Source: Porites lobata
Lineage: Eukaryota > Cnidaria > Anthozoa > Scleractinia > Poritidae
Assembly: GCA_942486035.1 (NCBI GenBank)
Contig: CALNXK010000022.1
Span: 4,331,001 to 4,395,000, forward strand
Length of the DNA stretch: 64,000 nucleotides
Direction: 5' to 3'
Positions 24,501-36,500 of this stretch are shown here, one piece after another. Positions within the stretch are counted from its first letter, which is position 1. Each line of letters begins with the position of its first letter. Under the pieces are notes generated by a model that worked only from the letters and a program-made list of their open reading frames with translations, had not been told where the DNA came from and made no database searches. Position numbers and translations under genes: made by a program.

Positions 24501-27500
24501 CTGATGAAATTTGTTTGATATATGATGCTAAAGTAGCATTTTGGCATTTTATGTGGTCACAAAATAATGACACTTATTAATGACTTTAATTAGCACAGAA
24601 TTGACCTAAAACAGCAATAGCCTTGAGACATGACTGCTTTAAACCTGCTGTTGCCAAATTCAGTACTTGTAACGATTACAACGCCTAGCCTTGTTTTCCC
24701 AAGGGGGGTATCACTAGTTAGCTAGCTACTAGTGACCTGAAGGCAGAAATATTTGAAAGCATGTCAGCCATTGTAGAATTCTCTTCCAACTACAGTGGAA
24801 CCCCTCCTTACGGCCACCTTGGTAATATGGTCACCTCATTATTAGAGCCACTGTTTTTTGGCTGCATGGCAAAACGGCCAGACATTTTCTTGTAAGGAAA
24901 AACCCTTGCTGAGACAGTCATCCGTTAATATGGCCAAAATTTTTCATTGGTGACCATATTAATGGGGTTCCACTGCACAATATTAATATACTGGTAATGA
25001 TATTATCATGGTAGTGTATTTACCTCCTCTGTTGATGTAGAGTCCCTTTTCTTTCTTTTCCCCTTTGATAGCTTTGTTTAACAGTACTACAGCTTCATCA
25101 TAAAATCCTTTACTATAAAGCAAAAATGAAAGAAGAGTTTTAGGATAACCATAACCATACACAAACCCATGTTACGGGTTTCCTCCAAACATCCAGCAAG
25201 GCTATGGGTGAAGATAAACACCAGTACTTTCTCACCTAAAACACTCAACAGCAAAGTCATTGTAGCATAGTAAAAGCTGTCTTTGAGCTTCTTTGTATGT
25301 AGTGTTAAATTCATCGTGGTCTGTCTTGTCCATGGCTAAAAGATAATCATCTATTGCAGCATTAAAATCACCCTGTCTTCTGTGAAGAGCACCGCTGAAA
25401 ACAAAAGACGTTTGAAATTCATTAAGAAATTGTTGTCTACCTGGTAATTCACTATTTTCCCTTGTCTCAAACCATGGCTGCTGCAAATATCCTGCTCTAA
25501 ACCTGACAGAACTCAAACACATTAAAATGCAACCATGATATGCATTACTTTTTCAAGTTTTCACCTTTCTTTCAAATCTTTCCTACCAATCCAAGTGTGC
25601 TTTTGGCAAGCTTTATATAGTATAGATATGAACACTTACCGAAAGACATGAAAATCCGCCACTGATGGATTTGTTTCTATGGCAATGGAGATTTTAGACA
25701 AAGCCTCGTTAACTTTCCCCAGCAAATGCAGCTGTATGGCCTGGTTCAATAGAAAAATTATTGTTCAGTAATTGTAATTACAATGCACTGTGCTTGTTTT
25801 TAATATTTGAACAAGACCCCCACAGAGGGGGTTCATTAGGCTGCCGATTGTGCAACGCAGTGGTTTTAATATACATGTAATGTTTTGAGAAGTATAGATT
25901 ATACTCACACTTTTTTTCTGGCTTTTCTGGCTTTTTTCGACAGAGAAAGCCCATTTTATAATTGGGTGCCACAGGCAGCCCAATAATAATTATTTTCATT
26001 ACTGACAAATATTCCCCAGAGTGCACACTGTGTAATTTGCTGAGCCCTGAAATGGCCAGGTAAAAATTTATCATCTTTCAGTGACATATAATTTTTTCAC
26101 TTGAAATTCCCAAACTCAGCACTAAAGAAGGCAAAAAATTCTGTCCTACCTGCTGTCTGCTATCCTTTGCTCTCTTCTCCAGTGAGGCCATCAGAGACTT
26201 GGCTTCTGCATTATCTGGAGCAAGTGCTAACGCATCTTTAACATCATAGTAACAAAGTGTGGACTATGGAAACAAAAATATCAGTCACATATATAAAGTA
26301 TAATACATAATCAAGCATGCAAACAATCAGTGTTATACATTTAAATTAAACAATCTGCAGTTAAGATGGACAATAAATTAAAAAACAACACTTTGTTTGA
26401 TGTTATTTTTAAAGCTATAAGAATGCAAATGACTAGTAAGAAATGCTAATAATGCTATGAGGCTTGGTAAAAATTAAATAATGCACCATTACTTGCATGC
26501 ACATTACCACAAGTTTACAACTTCCCATAACTAATTATGTTATGTATTATTTTGACTTTAACTTCACCAAACTGAAAATAGTTTAAGGACTGCTTTTAGA
26601 TTAAATCTATTGTCAGAACAGGTTTTATTTAAAAAACTTAAATGTACTTACATTTCGGAAAAGCTCATGAAGTCTGGCTCTCATAATAAACAGGTCAGGA
26701 TTCTCAGTTTCTTCCTCAAGTCTTTTATTCACAAGCGCCAAACACTCTCCATGTCGCTGAAGAGCAGCTAAGCAAGCCACGCTAGAAAAGAAAAGACTTC
26801 CAATTTTTACCCCTCTTAAAATATTAAAAATTACCATTAAATGAATGTTAATCTGCATGATTGCATGTTAGTTATTGGTTCTTGATCTACCTGAGGCTGT
26901 AGATTCTATCATCTCAAAGTAAACTATATGAGTGCATGACTGAATCACTCTGACAATCTTTTTCTGATTGTAAATTTTTTGTGTTTCACTCCCAATCAAT
27001 GCAGCACTAGAGTTTCCTTTCAAATTATCCCCTTAAAAACTGATAAAATGTAAGAATGTGCAATAATTATTTAGATTGTAAAAGTATGCCAAAGAGGTCT
27101 ATTCAAATGGTCACACCATAAAATCAAAAATTAGAACTTGAGTTACTGAATTGTTTCAGTGTAAGAACAGGTTATAACAAGATCATTCATCACTCTTACT
27201 CTGCCTTTCTGGAGGATGACTAAATCCTATGGTGTCACCATTTGAGTGACACTTATTTGATAAAACATTTGCACAGTGCCATTCATTTCTAGGGATTTTA
27301 CAAAATCAAGAAACTTGTCTGAATTTTTTTTGACTTTTTATCTTTTGCCACTAATTTAAGTGAAACAGTTAATACCAATTTATTATCATTGATTTCAGGA
27401 GAGAAAGATTACACTGCCAAATGTACAGCAACCACTAATCTAAGATCACAGAGAGCCCAGTAAAACAGGAACATAGGCATGTTACCTTCTGGTATGATAG

Positions 27501-29004
27501 CCAATAACCTCTGGCTTCATTTCCGCAGCTCTTGAAAAAGATTCCAAAGCCTCTCCGTAAAGCTTTTCATCAAATAAACATTGTCCTTGAAGAAAGTACA
27601 GAAATGCTAATCTGGAATATGTCTGATCGTTGTCTGGGTCTAATATACAAGCTTTCTTATAGTTTAAAATTGCTGATTGAAAGTCACAGATCTGCAAGTA
27701 ACTTTCTCCTCTTGAAATATAATTTTTAACAACTTCTGGTTTGAGAGAAATAGCCTTGTTGAAACAAGATATGGCTTGATTGTGTTCATTCCTTTCAGCT
27801 AGACTTGAGCCCTCAAAAAAGCTGAAAATAAAAGATAGCAAACCCTGTATCAGATCATACAGCTGTAAGTAAAGAAATTTTACACAAAGCCTCATATTTA
27901 CTATAGGGTACCTAATCGTACATAGGTAAATGACCAAGCTTTATTTAAGACAGCAGCCTAGGTTTCTTGGGCATTTAATACTACAATAGGAAACTGGTCA
28001 CTTCTTATACAAAGTTGTTTTGATACATGTAATTGTAATACACACTCAAGCAGCAAGAGTGGACAACAATTTCTATCACTTCAAGTCTAGTTTCCTCGTA
28101 AACAAGAAAAGCATTTACAATGAATGCCATATTTATTGGGCTATAAGCTGAGCGATTTTTACACAAATTAAAGCTCAAGTTACGGTATCCTTTGTTCTTT
28201 AAGCCAAGTATGTAAAGCTATTTAAACCTTGACTGCATCAACTTGTATCAAAAGGATCAGCAAGCTTACATTCTATTGCCACGTGTAATCTTAAAAACTT
28301 CACCTGCTTGGAAGTAGATTATTAAAGTAGGGCTGTCACTAAGATGATTTGTAAGCACAACACTTTGCATTAATACCATAAATGATATCTAAGAATAGTT
28401 TTGAGCTGTGATTCAAGAGCCCTTTGCTGGGCGCAATTTCTCACAATTTTAAATACTACTGGTGGTATTTATTTAATATGCTGTTATTTGTTCATATGTA
28501 CCACAACTGCAATAAATAAAAAAAACCTGAGAAAATGTCCCTAAGTTTTACAAGTGGATACGTTAAATCAAGGTTAAGTATAGCTGATCTCAGCCAATAA
28601 AACTGCAGAAATTTCTGAGGTATCAGTATAATGTGGAAGAAGTTTATTTGATTAAGTTATCTTGGCCTGCAGACTTACTGTTCTTCAGCTTTTGTGTCTA
28701 TCACTGTTTCTGTTGTCAAAATTACAATGGATTTTCGCCGGTACTGTGAATGCGGAGTATTTGTGGTTGGAACCAGTTCAGCCAGTCGAAAAGAGTTCAC
28801 GATAGTATTTCTTCTCCGTCGAATTTCCTTGGTAACTTCGCGGCTATAAAGGCTGGCAGCTTCATTTCCACTGTTCTCGTCCGACTCCGAAACATGTTCA
28901 TTTCCTTCAAATACTACGACTGGTTTTGTAGGAAGTTCACAATCTTTCTGTTCATTATCGTTATCACTTCCTTCTAATCGTTTTCCTGGTGTATTGCTCG
29001 GCAT
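21588..29004 (-). CDS. TTC16: tetratricopeptide-repeat protein, TTC16-like (ten exons)
   Basis: Exons (minus): 29004-28679, 27821-27486, 26781-26652, 26263-26150, 25740-25640, 25394-25236, 25112-25024, 23976-23732, 23018-22811, 21763-21588. All junctions keep phase and give about 627 aa. Residues 1-108 are polar and low-complexity (RRRRN, KAEEQ). Exons 2-8 encode a run of TPR helices (HNQAISCFNKAISLKPE, GEALESFSRAAEMKPE, DEAVVLLNKAIKG, SLSDYQQALEMDSSD, EAIDHLTTSIQYNP). Family-specific stretches are LYFLQGQCLF, EAQRQLLLCYNDFAVECF, EKGLYINRGDCFF and, in exon 9, LFPGRAITDVM. TPRs are helical protein-protein interaction scaffolds; I know of no established biochemical role for TTC16. The last exon, reached through a donor GTACTG and acceptor TTTAG, adds a basic 59-residue tail. 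The first nine exons are firm, the tail exon less so. Orthology is from recall, not a database search. Confidence 0.85.
22014..22096. mobile_element. small MITE with AGCCTCCCACGCAGGC ends
   Basis: AGCCTCCCACGCAGGC (22014-22029) and its exact inverted copy GCCTGCGTGGGAGGCT (22081-22096). The inner arms (GGGGAGCT / AGCTCCCC) extend the fold. It lies in the last intron of the TTC16-like gene. Confidence 0.7.
22226..22673. repeat. 448-bp long inverted repeat (snap-back element)
   Basis: Left arm about 22226-22450 and right arm about 22463-22673 are inverted copies around a 12-nt spacer (GAGGAAACTGTT region). The centre is GGCAATATTAGAG / CTCTAATATTGCC and the outer ends are ATAAGGGTTTC / GAAACCCTTTAT. 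Arms of more than 200 nt at high identity would fold into a long double-stranded RNA when the host intron is transcribed. No coding content. Confidence 0.75.
24791..24977. mobile_element. MITE with TACAGTGGAACCCC ends (intron of TTC16-like gene)
   Basis: TACAGTGGAACCCC (24791-24804) and GGGGTTCCACTGCA (24964-24977) are terminal inverted repeats with one mismatch. TA-bounded TACAGT ends suggest a Tc1/mariner-type non-autonomous element. Confidence 0.65.
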
Positions 29005-29390
29005 CTGTTGGAATCAAGTGTTTTTATCTGCAATTATTTTCACGACACTGATCTACGCTGCAGCACGGAAGCCATTTTGTTTTGTTTCATTGGCAACGGA
29101 AAATACGAGACCGCTCTTTCACTCTTGTATCGCTGGCTCAGACTTGAATCTTCCCCAGTCCCTCTGCAACATCACACCAAACCCAGAAGCTCCCAGAGGA
29201 AGCGTCTTGGGGCCTTGGGGGTGGTACAACCTATGTCAGTTGTCAGCCATTTGTCAGTTGTGAGTTTTAAGTTTAGGCCCATTGTCAGTTGTCAGTTAAA
29301 TGGTTATGAACAATTTTTTAAAACTGTTCATAAAAACTAAAACTATGAAACTTTTTTAGATTCGAAATTTTGCTAAAAAGCACATACATA

Positions 29391-29535
29391 TTATCAATGC
29401 TGCGTTCTGATTGGTTAAGCTACCACTAGAGTATATGTTACAGCCCACTAGTAGCGAAAAGTACTGGCTTTTTGGCGGCAAAAAAGGATTAAATTCTAGC
29501 TTTAACTAGCTAGCTGGGCTATTGACTCAGAGGCC

Positions 29536-29575
<40 letters not shown>

Positions 29576-29667
29576 GGTTGGTCAAAAATATCGAGACAAA
29601 ACAACTTTAGATAGTTAAAGCTAGACTTTAATCCTTTTTTGCCACCAAAAAGCCGGCGCTTTTCGCT
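29391..29667. repeat. dispersed repeat family A, copy 1
   Basis: TATTATCAATGCTGCGTTCT, then TGATTGGTTAAGC and the motif TAGTAGCGAAAAG, and later an inverted return (CTTTTTTGCCACCAAAAAGC, then GCTTTTCGCTACTA). The same blocks recur at 50347-50605 and 50744-51051 in the SWT1-like gene. Inverted arms and no coding capacity point to a non-autonomous DNA transposon. Confidence 0.7.
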
Positions 29668-30114
29668 ACTAAAATAAAAAACTAAATTTATAGAAAGTAA
29701 TAAGGTTCTCTGTCAGTTGTCAGTAAAACCCAAAGCCGAATGTCATTTGTCAGTTAAATTTTTGTCAGTTGTCAGTTAACATTTGATTTTGTCCATTTAT
29801 CCGTGGTCAGTTTAACCTCATCCAGTCCCTCAGTCAACAATCAAGCTTCCTGTTTCTCATTTTTCGTCGTCGGACCCGACGGGCTCTTAAAGAAAAAAAG
29901 GAAGAAGTACCACCTGCTCGTAGGTTAGTCCAATGCCTGATGAACTCCTGCTGCAGAAAATTAAAATGTCTGAAACTGCACCTAAGTTTATCTCATTGTG
30001 AAGAAAAAAAAATCAATTACAGCGCTCTTTAGACATCAGTTATGTGTCATATCATTTGAGGCGATCTGGGCTGTTTTACCGGACATGAATTAAGTCTTAA
30101 AATTAGACCAGCCG

Positions 30115-30438
30115 CAGGGGTGTAGCTAGGGGGGGTCCTGGGGTGCCCGTGACCCCCCCTTGGTATGCCTTCTTTTGAGCAAACAACCTACAATATTCAG
30201 GTGGCGAAATCGCCATGACAATAGCTTGGCCGTAAAAGCCATTGTTGAAAAGCCCACTTTTTTTAAAATTTGTTTTTTTGTAAAGTATTTTCGTCAACGG
30301 CTCTTGCCTTCAGTTAATATGGGCCTTCATCTGGGCCTTCATACCGCGATAGTACAAATGAGCCCGTGGAGGTCGACATGGCAATCTGGTGAGTAGCCTC
30401 TGTGACCCACCCTTTGAAAAATCCTGGCTACGCCCCTG
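30115..30438. mobile_element. hAT-like element with CAGGGGTGTAGCTAGG ends
   Basis: Left end CAGGGGTGTAGCTAGG and right end CCTGGCTACGCCCCTG (reverse complement CAGGGGCGTAGCCAGG) are inverted repeats of the CAGGGGCGTAGCCAGG type seen at the ends of animal hAT elements. About 324 bp, non-coding. The flanks show no clear 8-bp duplication. Confidence 0.65.
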
Positions 30439-30453
30439 AACCGTTTATGTGTT

Positions 30454-30596
30454 ACGCCTGTCCAGGCGTTTAGATCGTGGGGACGGCGCAAAGAGACCGT
30501 GAACAGAAAAATCACCGCGGGGGATGGGGTAGGGGGTGACGGGCAATGTTCCTTCCTTCTCTTCCACCGCCATCTGAATGCTTGGAATGGGCTAAG
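30454..30596. mobile_element. MITE related to the 18.3 kb element (copy 2, decayed)
   Basis: CGCCTGTCCAGGCGTTTAGA at the left matches the end type of the element at 18312, and the right end carries a diverged inverted copy (TGAATGCTTGGAATGGGCTA). Confidence 0.55.
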
Positions 30597-32059
30597 AGCT
30601 TTCATTTGTTTTCGCTTGCAAAAATGTAAAATATAAGAAAGTAATTATAAAGTCGAACCTCCATACGCGACCTCCTTTCGTCAGCGATGTACTCCAGCAA
30701 GTGACCAGCTAAGTTTCCTCAACACTAAAATTTTGTCGGTGAATGACGTGAACCATACCGTGTGATTTAGTCAATATTTTTTGACGCAGTAATTACTATC
30801 ACATTGTCAAGGATGGGGTGCTTGATCAGGACATTGACCCATGAGTTAACTATAATGTTTGAAACAACTTTATTGTTATCATGAAGCATCGAGCAGTCAC
30901 ATCCTTTGCTAATATCAGTAATGGCATGGTCACCCGCGAGAAGGGACGACATTCTTCTCTTTGAGTATTACTTCTCCTCGCCACGCGGGTAGCGATTTTC
31001 ACGCGTGCGATGCTTGCTATCTTCCTCTCGCTCCCTTGTAGAAAAGAGACCACGACTCCTCGTCTACCGTTCTTTCACCTTTAGGTAAGTTTCTAAACCA
31101 TTCGTTACCATTACCATTACTACTATCATTTATTAACACTAAAATGATTGAATGATTGACAATATCTCTCGTTAGGAGACCTAGAACAAAATGAACTTTT
31201 CCCCAAAAGTAAATCTTGAGGTTTTGTTGTGCCTTAACGTTTAATTATGGTCAAGTGACATGTCACGTGACAAAAAAAATTGGAAATGAAGGAAATTGGC
31301 GAATTGGTGGCGTATTTACTTTGTTTGGATAAACAAATTCGCATTTCTGAAAGATAATAAACACGTCTAACTTTCTACGTTTGGAATTAATGTACACGAA
31401 GTTTAAAATGAAAGTTTTAAATAATTCAAGATTAAAAAAATTAAAAAAAATTAAAGGCTTGTTTATAGTGGAAATTGCACTTAGCTTGTCCAGCTAATTT
31501 ACAGGCACTCCACTCAAATATTTAGAAACAAATAATTCAAATACAACATAACAGGATTTTTGCTGAATTTTAAGTAAATTCAACGTTTTCTAATTCTTAA
31601 AACAAAAGCCGATTGCCTATCGTGCTATTCTTTAAAAGGTACTGTTTAGTTGTAGAAGCACTATAAATTGCTCCAAACCTTGCTCTGAGGTAGAATTACT
31701 TGTTCTTCGACATTTTTAAAATATCCCATGGCAGTTTTGGTTCAAACTCCTGCTGCATACATTTTGATGTATTGCAATGCATTTTCAACGACTTTTACTT
31801 CTGTTCGTTGCTTCCAACTCAGGAAAAAAGTATTGAGATTGGACGCTACCTCGTACCAGAGCTCAGATAGAACTGTCCAGCACCTTTGTTTATGACTACA
31901 AAATGAGCACGAGCGGCAGTTCTGCGTGGAATTCGCACCTCACACAGGGGGGACGAACGACATCGATGACCATGCCTGTGAACCGAATAACATCACAGTC
32001 CAAAATAAAATTATCGCAAAAATACTGCCCGTGAATAAATTTACAACTCTGGAATTTTT

Positions 32060-32242
32060 GTCACTCCTTCCCTCTTAAAACCCCAACTGGCAGAAGGCGA
32101 CCCGTTGGCTATTTACAAGCGTGGCCGAGAATTTGAACTTGGGACGACCGAGCACAAATCCAGCAAGTGGCCAGAGCGGGACTCGAACCCGGGACCGCCG
32201 GATTGCGAGTCCGACGCGCTGACCACTCGGCCACGCTGCCTC
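32060..32242 (-). mobile_element. tRNA-derived SINE
   Basis: On the minus strand, 32242 downward reads like a tRNA 5' half (box A region GTGGCCGAGTGGTCAGCGCG), an anticodon-arm-like CGGACTCGCAATCCG with anticodon CGC, and a box B TCCCGGGTTCGAGTCCCGC. The 3' acceptor strand does not pair with the 5' strand and the T-stem has a mismatch, so this is not a functional tRNA. It continues into a non-tRNA body as expected for a SINE. Confidence 0.7.
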
Positions 32243-33186
32243 CTAAAAAAAATGGGCATTTCAAATGGTGTTTTCGTTCATAACATTTTACTGAAGTGCA
32301 ATAGACGGTCATTCCAAACGTGAAGTGTTAGAAATATTTAATATGAATGAGAAAAATGTTATTGCTAGATTTCTTTTCTTAAACCGGCCCCCAATTGGTC
32401 AATAATTTACGATTTTTAGCAAATGGTCACGTGACATATCACGTGGCCTATTAACACAATATTTATACTTTAAATGTCACGGACGATGAGTTCTTTATGT
32501 GTGCCAAATTTTGATTCAGCGCCATCATCTATGCCAAAGTTATAGCCAATAATTATTCATTTTCCACAGGTAAACCCCTTAGTCCCAGGCCTTAATTAAA
32601 CTACTCGAGTAATCAACCGCAACCCCGTACATTGACTTCCCAAGTTTTGAGCATAATATAAATACTAAATACTCAGCAATACTTTCTATACGCTATCTAG
32701 TTTTTGATAAAATAACAGAAGACCAACACCTCCCCAGATAAATCACCGCTGTTATTAAAGTCACCACTGATTAAAAAAGAAGTAACCTGCTTCGTTGGCC
32801 GCGACAGTGAATTCATCATCATCATTGTCAAATTTCAGAGATAGGTACTCAGTAAGCTAATCTTTTCAATAACCTAGCCTGAAATTCATCCGATTGCTTC
32901 GAGTCGTTTTCTCCGTAATCAGATGAAATTCAGGCTACTCAATAAACCAGAAATTAATGTTTCCGTTAGAATGCACACACGAATATTTTATAGTAGCTTT
33001 TCAAATTTTCTTTTCTTTTCGTTTGTTTCGAGTATCTAATGTTAAGTTCTCACTTAAGCCCTGATCTTTCATATTAGATCCTAAATTTTCAAGTATAACA
33101 TATGACCCACATATTGTGTAGTTTTTAACAGTTTTTTGAAAAACCTAATTCAGTTTAAGTACTTTGTGTACCAATGATTTTTTATC

Positions 33187-33323
33187 CTGCGAGCACAGGA
33201 TTCTCTCTTGCATGGCTAAGCTTTTAGCGTTTACAAAGTCGTTCGCGTAGCTTGTCGGTCGCGTAGTTAATTTGATCTAGTTAAACGCTGAAAGACATGC
33301 AAGAGAAAAACCTCTGCTCGCAG
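33187..33323. mobile_element. MITE with CTGCGAGCA ends, downstream of the PhyH-family gene
   Basis: CTGCGAGCACAGGATTCTCT, continuing CTTGCATG, at the left, and an inverted copy (CATGCAAGAGAAAAACCTCT, ending GCTCGCAG) at the right. It lies about 190 bp past the stop codon of the PhyH-family gene. Confidence 0.65.
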
Positions 33324-33512
33324 TGTACAGTATTTATTTTAACCCAGTCAATGATCAATTCATTTGTTTGTTTGTTTTAATTTTCTGTTTGTCTTCGGAG
33401 GAATCCCTGAAAACAGCGCTACATGTCATGGAACCTTCCAACACATAAAGATTCTTATTACGTCTTATTAGAATGTTTGTTAGTTGGAGCAGAGTTAAGT
33501 TATAACGCAAAA

Positions 33513-36500
33513 CTACTGTTTACTTTCTGCTGCTTCTTGAGAATCGTTGTGAAATACATCATATCCTCTTTCGTATGGAAATGGCAAAGATATCGGAATT
33601 TCCACCATTCGTGGATAAAGAGTTGGTGAACCACGTACAATGGTCGAACAGAATCGTTCCCAGTCCACTGGACCTTCAACACCATACCCCTCCGGTCCAA
33701 CAACGCCAATGAGAGGCCAGGCATCGGTAGCACAATACTGAGTGAAGCACACTCGTCTTGATTGTGTCGAGTTGTTGGGTCCTGAAGCATGCGCTGTGCG
33801 CACATGGTGAAATGACGCACCGCCGGCTGGAACTTCAACGTGTACAGCTTTACTGGAGTCAAAGGACGGATCTTCTATTGCTGACACAAAATTGCCGTCC
33901 TTAAAGTGAGAAAGGATTGGCTGTTTATGAGTTCCAGGGACGACTTGAAGGCAGCCTTTTGGAGAAAGGAAAGATGAATCGTCTTTACATAGAGCCTTAA
34001 AAGTGCATGTATATATAAGGCCTTCCTATGTCCATGTATCCAGCGAACGATCAATCCTCAGTCGCTAGAAACTGAAACTAAAACTGGCGTCAAAGGAAAG
34101 GAAAACTTATTGCCGCTGTTTCACTTCAATGGCAAGGATTATGATTTAGTATAATTCATGCAACAATGTTTAATTTTGCTGTACGGCAAGCCTACATTAA
34201 AGAGAGCGACGCGATAATGTATTACACGCTGCGCGCTGTATATTACACGGTGATGAATAAAAAAGCTTTTCGTTAACCGTCTTCCTTCAAATCTGACAGC
34301 TTACTTTACGAAGCAAAAGGGTAGCGTAGCTCATAGCCTGAGAAAATAGCCGACATTTTGCGACGCTACCACTGGTTTTCCCGCGAAATGACGTCTGAGT
34401 GACGACTTCAGAAATTCAATACTGATTGCATGTCACTACTCAGTTCTGGGAGGTGCTTTTGATTAGTCGTGCCCTGGGGATATTTGCTTCAACCAATCAG
34501 AAGAGCAGCCCAAATCTGGGTAATGACGCGTCATCAGTATGGAATTTCTGCGCTCCTTCCTTGGACGTCATTTCGTATAGCCCACGTAGCGTGACGGTTT
34601 TGTCGTTGCGCGCCCGACCAGAACCACCACGCTACGCAGGCTACATTTCGTATGGAAAACAAAGGTGCCGTGGCTAAAAGTCGGTTGTTTTCTTAGGTTA
34701 GAGCGATTTTCGTATGACCTTGAAAAATGGTTTCGGTAAGTGTTCGTTATTTGTTTTATTCAGCCAATGGATGAAAAGATCATCGATAAACCAATCAAAT
34801 CGCTCTATTGCCGTTCGTTTGTTGTTTCTGTTTTGTTCGCAAGTTTTCATTTAAAGGTTATACGAAAATCGCTCTACCTAGCTTTCTGTTGCTTACCATT
34901 TTCTTTGGTGGAGTCATCCACAGCCAAGCCAACGGTAACAATGCTATCATTTGTGTGGGGAAGAAATGCCCAGTCTTGGTGCCACTTGATTCCTGAGGAA
35001 CCGTCTTCTCCGGGGAATTTCATGTGAATTTTTTCTTGCATTATGTAACGGATCGAAGGGCTGTCAACCTATTTATCAAAGGGAAGTTTTAAAAAGATCA
35101 AAGTGACAGAGATTAAAAGGGTGCGTGGTAAAAATGTGGGGGTCATATGACGCAGTAATTAATAGACATGATCCTTATGATAAATCGGGATGCTACCTAT
35201 GTTAATTGGCGTACAACTAAAAAACGAGAAGCGTAAGAAAAGCTGACAGAAAATATGAAAGGGAAATTTAATAAAGGAAATGGGAAATTTTAGTCCCTGA
35301 ATGGGATTTGGATTGTATAAGGAGACCATCGGTGACATATTGCAGACTTTCTTATTTCTGCCAAACTTAATTTTAAAAAAGTGGAAATCATTCTGCATGT
35401 TCTGCTTAATCTGCAGTTATACCATTCTCCTAGTAAAACCTACAAAACCTTGTCTTCTATCTCTTTCACAACGAAAAATTGAAACTGATTCGAATTCGGT
35501 TCCTATTGCATTGGGCCTGGGTACAATGGGAGAAGGCATCGTTGGTGTAAGTTTCCTATAAAAACGGTTCTTAAGTCAAAATTTCCAACAACAGTTTTTG
35601 AAATGGATCAGCCCTGTCATCATGTAGCGTCGTATGAGGGGTAAAATGACTGACACTTTGTACTTGGAATACCTATAGGTCTTCGATGGGCAATTTTGTG
35701 CTACGAATACTGCCTTACGATACACAGTTAAGGCCGGCAGCTGACAAGCGATGACCATGAAACTTGCATTCGTTTACTATCCGTGACATTTTCTATGAAC
35801 AAAAAAGAAGGTAGTATTTGTCGTGATAACTTCAAAAGCCGGTAGCAACACATAAAGGTTTTCTTACAATAGAGATGTTTATAAAATATCAGACACCCCT
35901 TATAAGTTTGTGAAAATATCTAATATGCTACGCCCGATCATAGCTGGGTAGTAGGTTGCTTACCATTTGCAAAATGTCTCCGGAAGATCCGGTCGGAAAG
36001 TTAGGAACATGACTTTTCGGGTCGTTTTAGTGGAAGATTTCCGGGACTCTTGATTTCCTGGTCGGAATGTTCCAAACGGAAATTAGTGTTCCATTTCTTC
36101 AAAGCCGTCTTTGATACCAGTTTCAGCGTTTGCTTGCTGTCTCGCGGCCGTTTTTCCTTAAATGGAACTGATTTGTGCAAATGGTAAGCAAGATTGCGGG
36201 AGGAAATTTACCAGTCCTGAATTTTGCTTACCATTCACTCAAACAGTGAACCAACCGGTTTGCCCTTGTAAATGGTAAACAGCCATAGAAAAACAAAAAC
36301 TTCGCAAATACCAGTTGTGAAATGACGTCTAGAAGTTTCGGATGTCGTAGAGCTTTGTGCCACACGGGGTGAACAAGCGATGGACAGATGACACGTGACC
36401 GTTTCAAAAGGGACCTGGTGGATGAATGACCTTCCTCCAGCATGAAGTACTTGTCTGATTGGGTTTTACTTTTGCTCCTGGGGATACGAGAAGTAAAGAC

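Larger units (their letters stand above)
29005..33512. other. intergenic region with repeats between the TTC16-like and PhyH-family genes
   Basis: No exon recognised. The start holds the promoter of the TTC16-like gene (minus). TGTCAGTTGTCAGTT-like short repeats occur at about 29.24-29.30 and 29.71-29.81 kb. The rest holds the repeats listed separately, plus AT-rich sequence at 31.1-32.0 kb in which I see nothing. Confidence 0.55.

Noticed and set aside
32160..32242. Functional tRNA gene (anticodon CGC)
   Set aside because: Acceptor stem strands do not pair and the T-stem has a mismatch; the tRNA part continues into a SINE body.
33423..33629. Plus-strand frame at 33.4-33.6 kb
   Set aside because: It overlaps the last PhyH exon antisense and shows no independent feature.
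36228..36301. Extension of PhyH exon 3 past the GTATTTG donor to a GTAAGC at 36232
   Set aside because: It would insert about 27 residues unlike the family. Splicing at 36312 to the acceptor before 35068 gives the expected SQL-VDSPSIRY continuity.
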